Below, piece after piece: positions 58,038-64,000 of a stretch of DNA of 64,000 nt (position 1 is the stretch's first letter; each line of letters starts with the position of its first letter). A program made the position numbers and the translations under genes. The notes below the pieces were generated by a model. It was not told where the DNA came from, ran no database searches, and worked only from the letters and a program-made list of their open reading frames with translations. Origin of the DNA: Bemisia tabaci (Eukaryota > Arthropoda > Insecta > Hemiptera > Aleyrodidae); the NCBI RefSeq assembly GCF_918797505.1, contig NC_092801.1:27434477-27498476 (forward strand). Reading direction: 5' to 3'.

Positions 58038-58442
58038 CATTGGCGGATCTAGCAAATTGGCAACATTGTCTTTTCTCCATTTAAACCTATGGAAATGTAT
58101 CGATCCTTGGAGGGGCCAGGCCTCAGGTGCTCCGACAAGAATCGATTATTGAGCATAGGTTCAAAGGGAGGAAATACGATGAAATATGATAGATGCTCTG
58201 CAGCCCGTGACAAGATATACAATAAAAGAACAATTTAAAAAGCGGGTAACAAGGCTAAAATTTCACATACACAAAACTGAAAGGTTTCGGCTGAAAATTC
58301 AGCCATCCTCAGTTGGATAAATCAAAATAAAAATGGTTAAAAATCTAAAATAGTACCTCATAAGTACCTTTCAAATGGGAATGTTGTTATTATCCTTATT
58401 ATTAGGAAATACGGTGTTGCCAAATTGCTGGATCAACCTCTG
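58038..58442. mobile_element. hAT-like MITE, CATTGGCGGATC family, copy 2, interrupted
   Basis: Perfect 8-bp duplication TTTGCCGA outside. Inside, a 225-bp insert at 58179-58403 splits it. Confidence 0.88.
58179..58403. mobile_element. 225-bp insert with 10-bp duplication and simple-repeat tail
   Basis: Flanked by AGGAAATACG on both sides. One end is TTATTATCCTTATTATT. Minus strand holds a hammerhead-like core (58312-58285). A truncated retroelement end is the simplest reading. Confidence 0.65.
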
Positions 58443-58589
58443 TTTGCCGATGATGCTTGATAACCAAAATGTTGAGAAATCTGTTTAGAGTACGAAACAA
58501 ACAGCGATAGATTTCAGCGAATTTTTCTTATCGAATAACGCAGTCTTTCATAATATTCGACTTTTAAATTATTTTTGCATTTTTTGATG

Positions 58590-58830
58590 GCCAAAAAGTG
58601 AAAACCACACATCTCCGTTTACATCGTTGCAAAATTCATCTTATATTTAATTTTTTTATCGGAAAACTAGTCAACTCAATTTCTTGAAAACCTCATTGAC
58701 TTTCCTTCTTTGTTAATGGAATATTCCGTAGAAATTTAAAGTTATGTAGTTCACTCGTTTCTCTCTGAAATATAATATGTAGGAGCAGTGATTTTGAAAC
58801 ACCTTATTGGAGATACGTGGTTTCGCACTT
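58590..58830. mobile_element. Diverged copy of the TATCGACGGTGAAACTACC family
   Basis: Arms AAAACCACACATCTCCG and GGAGATACGTGGTTT pair; terminal bases lost. Confidence 0.55.
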
Positions 58831-58838
58831 TAGCCATC

Positions 58839-59090
58839 CTGTCGTGCTGAGGAAGAACGCCGTATGGACAATCGAGAATTGCCGGATTTCCTTCGATAAA
58901 ATGTTTATTATTGAGGAAATTAATGAACATTTTCCATGAAATTTTCTGGAACTTTAGGTGAAATTGCGAACAAAATTATCTGAAAAATTGGAAGGAATAG
59001 ATTCACGATTTTACCAGGAAATTCGTGTTTTATCGAAGGAAATTTGGCAACGTATGAAGGTTCATACGGCGTTTTTCCTCAGCACGGCAG
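58839..59090. mobile_element. CTGCCG-ended MITE, copy 5
   Basis: 252 bp; left end CTGTCGTGCTGAGG. Flanks CATC and CATG. Confidence 0.9.
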
Positions 59091-59399
59091 CATGATCGAT
59101 ATTTGTTTTCGTGAGAGGCTCTTCAGAAACGGAGAAGCGCAAGAGTTAAATTCCCATTTATGAGTTATTCTTCGGCGGCGTAAGCCGTTAATCACATAAC
59201 TCGTTTGCGGCGCCTGAAAATCTCCGCCTCCGTGTTATTTTTTTAAAGGAGAACAAATTGACATCATTCCTTGAAGTTAATGCAGAATTTTCTTCGGACA
59301 AAGAAGAAAAATCACGGCAGTTTTAAAAAAATTGCCGTTGATTGGTTTTCCGTTTAAAAAATAAAATATGACAGGAAGTCTGCAACGTAGCAAACCGAG

Positions 59400-59660
59400 A
59401 TATCGACGGTGAAACTACCAAACCACGTATCTCGTTTGCGGTGTTTAAAAATCTACGCTCACATTTTATTTTTTTGAAGTAGACCAAATCAATATCATTC
59501 CTTGAAATTTTCACGGAATTTTCTCCGCACAAAGAGGAAAAATCACAGAAATTTTCAAGACTGGATGTTAAGTAGTTTTTCATTTAAAAAATGAAGTATG
59601 ACAAGAAGTCTGCGACGTCGCAAACCGAGATACGTGGTTTGGTAGTTTCACCGTCGATAT
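59400..59660. mobile_element. TATCGACGGTGAAACTACC family, copy 3
   Basis: 261 bp, intact ends. A second, half copy of the same family lies directly to its left (about 59215-59399), suggesting insertion at the end of an older copy. Confidence 0.9.
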
Positions 59661-60436
59661 GTGATTGCCGACTTACACCGTCGATTTGGCAATTTTTGAC
59701 GTGTTCAAAGTGTTTTTTTTAGCGACGAGGCAGCGAGTTTCCGAAAACTCTGATTCCTACCCTGTTTTGAAGCCCATTTCGCGGTTTCTAAAAAATATTG
59801 TCCCAAGTGCGATTGAGCAAAGATAGATCTACGAATCTGGCGCTAACGTGTTTCTGGGAAATGTTACGGGAGCCAGCGTAGCGATGCGATGGACGGTGTC
59901 TCAACGCGCCGAGGAATTAATTAGTGAGTTATGATCGGTTACGGATTTTGTTTGTTTATTCGTGACTAGTCCAAAGTGCGAGGGAAAGTGTCGAAAAAAT
60001 TAGGGTTTTGTTTTTGTCGGACGCAGCTCGTCGAGATAGCCTTTGTTGATGCCCGGCCTTTGTTCCTGCGATAAAAATGACTCCGCGCTCGTATTATTAT
60101 ACAATTTTATTTTGTCAATCGTTTTATTTATTTATTTTTTTATTTTTATAGTTATAAAAACATATCCAGGGCTACTAGGGCCCCAAAACATATCTTATTG
60201 GCGCAATTAATCGCTCAGTACAAAAATATGGGTCAGGATACCAACTAACATATAAATTTAAAAAAAAGGAAAAAGAAAAAAAAATACACCACACAATTTG
60301 CTCATAAAGTGTACCTTTGCAAAACACAACTAAATAAATTTATAAATAAGAGTATGCAAAAGGACGATCGAGAAAAATAGACGGAATAGAGAAAATAAAG
60401 AACATGGATAAAATATGTACGAAAGATAGGAGCCCC

Positions 60437-60651
60437 CACATGGGAAAGAATGGATTGCTGATAAAACGATTTAATTGTTAAAAAGTATGTCCGACATGTT
60501 TCAGATGTACATTTTACAATAGTATAAAGCTACTCTAACTACGGAGGTGGTTAAAGTAGCATTTTTCTCATTGTAAAATCTACATTGTAACATGTCGGAC
60601 ACTTTTTTCAACTACAAAATTGTTAAATCAGCAATTTAATTTTTTTCCGTG
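60437..60651. mobile_element. CACGGAAAAAATTAAATTGC fold-back, copy 2
   Basis: About 215 bp, right end intact, left end decayed; GTAGCATTTTT and CATGTCGGAC blocks pair. Confidence 0.8.
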
Positions 60652-60867
60652 CACTCGACACAGCCCCAGGCCCGGACATCGTGTTAATCGATACCCAGAA
60701 TAATTTCTGATTGATTCGGTCTATGTTAAAATCGAGCATGTCTAATTCCTGATGAGCCCTGAATTCTCGAGTATGACTATATTCTAGGGCTCATCAGATT
60801 ATAGTTGTAACCATGTTCCAAGTCGACCTTCAATTTAATGTATTTGGATCGTGTTTAGTAGTAATGA

Positions 60868-61190
60868 ATCAAGCCACATTAGCATTTGCCAAATTTAGCT
60901 GAACATTTTAATTTTTAAAAGAGAACATTTGCACGGAATCCTCACATCCTTGAAATCATGCATGTGCCTTTAACTGAACATTTTAATTTTTATAAGAGAA
61001 CATTTGCACGGAATCCTCATATCCTTGAATCAAATCATCATCCTTGTAAATATTAAGGGATTCGCCTCGTAGTGTGTGGAAAATTCATTGAAATTTCCGC
61101 AGAATCCGGACAACCGTTTTCATGTAAAACATTATGCCTAGTTAAATTTGGCAATAGCTGATGTGGCTTGGTTCCTTCCTGCTTAACGCG
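60868..61190. repeat. Repeat with TGGCAATAGCTGATGTGGC end, copy A
   Basis: Shares ends with 43055-43310; holds an internal duplication of TGAACATTTTAATTTTTA (60898 and 60972). Confidence 0.7.
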
Positions 61191-61415
61191 ATTCGTTTTT
61201 TCTTGAAAGTGAATTTCTTCACTCCTCCTTTCATTTTGAGATGAAACATGGGTATGAATACTTTAACGTGCAGTAGTCTGCTCAATTCGGGATTTCATTC
61301 TGATTTTCATAATGTATTTAAGAACCGTTAATTGATCCATAAACGTAGCCATGATGCAATAAAAATAGGAAAACTTCAGGCGAAGAGGGATGGCTGTAGT
61401 TGTAAAAATATACAC

Positions 61416-61571
61416 CTAACCCAAAGAATCACTTCCTGAAATCTTCGTGTCTATTTGATCTCGAGTCACCCTGAACGCCTTCTTGAAAAACGCAATGGGT
61501 GATGTCATAATTTCATTAGCGCTACCAGCCACCATGATCTCTCCCATCTCCGTTTCATCAATGTTGTGCAT
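61416..61571 (-). CDS. Short unassigned reading frame or exon
   Basis: 51 codons from ATG 61571 to TAG 61416, open for seven more codons upstream. The product starts MHNIDETEMGEIMVAG and contains IAFFKKAFRVTRDQ, with mixed charged and hydrophobic residues unlike the Lys/Phe-rich chance frames around it. It is not inside a repeat I can recognise. It could be a 5' exon of a minus-strand gene, even the missing exon of the SLC23-like gene 40 kb downstream, but it lacks the PPW-type motif expected there. No family recognised. Confidence 0.25.
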   Translation of the reverse strand: MHNIDETEMGEIMVAGSANEIMTSPIAFFKKAFRVTRDQIDTKISGSDSLG

Positions 61572-62020
61572 GGAGAAACCATTGCTAATTCTAATAATCG
61601 CTTATTTTATATGATACGCTCTGCGCGCAGTAGTGATGTCACGTACAAGTCGATGGCTGTGCTTCATAGCCACTTATCTAAGTTTCGCCGTTTCAAAATT
61701 TTCGCGTAAACACTATTCTCTAGCAGGTAAATTCTCTAGTCCGGGGTCAATCAATCAAATCAGCTCTATAGCTACTGCTGAATTTACTGTCGAGCCGTTT
61801 GACTAAAAAATGTGCTTGCATACCTTTGAGATAGTAACAACTCACCTATAAACCATATTCTTTCGAAAAAAGTAGACTTTAAATTTAAAAATTTCCTAAA
61901 GCGAAACGAGATATATTTATCAATGATGAGAGTGGGAAAACGCGTGTAAAAAATTCCCAATTTAGGAAGTTAATTTTTATTTTCACAGTTGATGCTTCGA
62001 AAGAAAAGCTTACGGGGATC

Positions 62021-62184
62021 CAGTGGCGAGGCGTGCTTTTCGATTTATCGATTGATCGGCCATCTAAACCTATTGAAAAGTATCGATAAACAGGGTGTTC
62101 GAAACGAACACCTTAACAATCGATTCTTTACCATAGCTTCAAATGGGGAAATATCGATAGATCGCAAAGCACGTCACGCCACTG
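62021..62184. mobile_element. hAT-like MITE, CAGTGGCG family, copy 10
   Basis: 164 bp with perfect 8-bp duplication CGGGGATC. Contains two TATCGATA sites. Confidence 0.95.
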
Positions 62185-62328
62185 CGGGGATCATTCCTCG
62201 GATTTTTCCCGTTTTTTCTTCACTATAGACATAGCTTCTCTGAAAATTACAAATTGGAACTTTCACTCATTTAATTTGAAGAAAATAAAATAGCGACGGA
62301 GATTTTGAAAAAGCCGCTACTGACATAC

Positions 62329-62736
62329 TAGAGTACCTATATTGAGAGAGTATGGGCACTGGGCCCCATGGAGAGGCTTAGGACCCAAAAATGGCGGTGC
62401 TTTGTTTTGGTTTTTGTGGATGGGAGGGGGGTCATTGCCAACTTTTGACGGTTATCACCAACCGCACTTGCTGCCAACCTTACTACATCTAAGATAATTT
62501 TTCTCAAAAATTGCACATGATTAGCCTTAAAAATATGTAAAGAAGTCGAAATAGTGCATTTGGGTAAATTTCTCGTTACGATAAGCAAAGAAAACTACAT
62601 TTTGAGTCATTTTGCATTACATTAATTTATGGCGTCCGCCATTTTTGGGTCCTAAAGGCTCCATTCAGCCTAAGATGGCTGAGCCAATCAGAGGTGGTAA
62701 CACCAATGGCCATACTCTCTCAATATAGGTACTCTA
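62329..62736. mobile_element. Second member of the TAGAGTACC family
   Basis: Ends TAGAGTACCTATATTGAGAG and complement; the GGCCATACTCT sub-terminal block is shared with 48612-49342. Flanks share TGACAT. No coding capacity. Confidence 0.75.
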
Positions 62737-63089
62737 CTGACATGCGTATTTTTCGACTTGGAAACATCGCAAATATGCAAACACAAGTAGAAACACTCAA
62801 TCAGCCTCTCAACGACAGATAGAAACCTCTCCTCTTGGAGTTCCATTATGGAGCACTTAAAATTCGTTTAACAAGGAAGCCGATTTTTTGGACCGATAAA
62901 TATATGAGAGGTTTTTTATTGATAAGAGCAACCGGAATGGTTCCCGCGTGTAATGGATCCGTTTTTTGCCAAAGATTAAAAGGGAATCCAGTAATTTAGC
63001 GATATGTGTTTGATATCTTTATGTTTATTTACTCTCACTATAGATTCACCTCAATTTGTAGTGACTTATCTATCGTAAGAAAAACAAAC

Positions 63090-63589
63090 NNNNNNNNNNN
63101 NNNNNNNNNNNNNNNNNNNNNNNNNNNNNNNNNNNNNNNNNNNNNNNNNNNNNNNNNNNNNNNNNNNNNNNNNNNNNNNNNNNNNNNNNNNNNNNNNNNN
63201 NNNNNNNNNNNNNNNNNNNNNNNNNNNNNNNNNNNNNNNNNNNNNNNNNNNNNNNNNNNNNNNNNNNNNNNNNNNNNNNNNNNNNNNNNNNNNNNNNNNN
63301 NNNNNNNNNNNNNNNNNNNNNNNNNNNNNNNNNNNNNNNNNNNNNNNNNNNNNNNNNNNNNNNNNNNNNNNNNNNNNNNNNNNNNNNNNNNNNNNNNNNN
63401 NNNNNNNNNNNNNNNNNNNNNNNNNNNNNNNNNNNNNNNNNNNNNNNNNNNNNNNNNNNNNNNNNNNNNNNNNNNNNNNNNNNNNNNNNNNNNNNNNNNN
63501 NNNNNNNNNNNNNNNNNNNNNNNNNNNNNNNNNNNNNNNNNNNNNNNNNNNNNNNNNNNNNNNNNNNNNNNNNNNNNNNNNNNNNNNNN
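63090..63589. other. Assembly gap
   Basis: Exactly 500 N, a conventional gap size, so the true length is unknown. Confidence 0.99.
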
Positions 63590-63952
63590 CTTCATTTTTT
63601 TGAAGAAAACCAATTTACAGTTTTTCCATAAAAAAAATTGAATTTCCCTCACTGATTTCAAAAATTTTTACACAGAGATATATTTTAGTCGGAATTCTTG
63701 AAAAATGCATCAAAGGTTAATGAGACATAATCCAATCATTTTGACCTCAATTAATCTCTTGGCCTCTAACGCAAACACTCGAATAATTTAACCATTTTCG
63801 TGTCAAATAATCGAAATTATAACCATAATCTATGTTCATCTAAAATTTGAGCAACACGAGGGAATGTGAGAAAATTTAAAGCAATTCAAATGTATATCTA
63901 CAATTTTCAAAAAATCAGAATAGTAGGAAAACCCATATTTTTTGTGACTTAC

Positions 63953-64000
63953 CTGCGACTAAAATTTTCACGGGATAATGCGGCATCCTTGTATCAAACA
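63953..64000 (-). other. Possible exon end at the window edge
   Basis: On the minus strand CAG|GTAAGT at 63955-63947 is a perfect donor, and one frame upstream of it is open to the window edge (…MPHYPVKILVA). Too short to assign. Confidence 0.2.

Noticed and set aside
63006..63661. Frames of about 210 codons on both strands
   Set aside because: They are almost entirely the N gap.
1..64000. A hidden bacterial-type defence or biosynthetic system
   Set aside because: No prokaryotic gene organisation, ribosome binding sites or dense coding; the region is transposon-rich eukaryotic DNA.

Overview
The window is eukaryotic nuclear DNA, most likely from an insect. It is AT-rich, has spliced genes with GT-AG introns, a tRNA-derived SINE, many short inverted-repeat transposons and a 500-base assembly gap. 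The repeat style and an insect-type deoxynucleoside kinase fragment fit a hemipteran; a whitefly is a hunch from general repeat style, not something I can prove here. There are no operons, CRISPR arrays, rRNA genes or phage modules.

One protein-coding gene is well supported. A minus-strand SLC23-type transporter (nucleobase/ascorbate family) lies between 20,823 and 8,211. I placed eleven exons by hand. Every splice junction keeps the reading frame and the exons sum to 1,560 nt (519 codons plus stop). The N-terminal exon (about 50-60 residues by family length) was not found. Key substrate-site residues of the family are changed, so substrate and activity are uncertain.

At 32.2-33.1 kb are two near-identical broken copies of the first part of an insect-type deoxynucleoside kinase, sharing the same frameshift. 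Two short unassigned reading frames (53.6 kb plus, 61.4 kb minus) are weak gene candidates.

The rest is dominated by non-autonomous, mostly palindromic DNA transposons. They include: ten copies of a ~164-bp element with CAGTGGCG ends and 8-bp target duplications (hAT-like); five 0.7-0.9-kb elements with CAGGGCCGG ends, 8-bp duplications and an internal ~78-bp GC-rich array; six ~250-bp elements with CTGCCG ends and 4-bp duplications; a 1.33-kb fold-back with ~630-bp arms (24,963-26,291); and several other families. Many are inserted inside one another, giving a readable order of insertion. Layout: 0-8 kb repeats and quiet AT-rich DNA; 8.2-20.8 kb transporter gene with transposons in its introns; 21-31 kb dense repeats including the large palindrome; 32-33 kb kinase relics; 33-63 kb repeats with AT-rich spacers; 63,090-63,589 gap.
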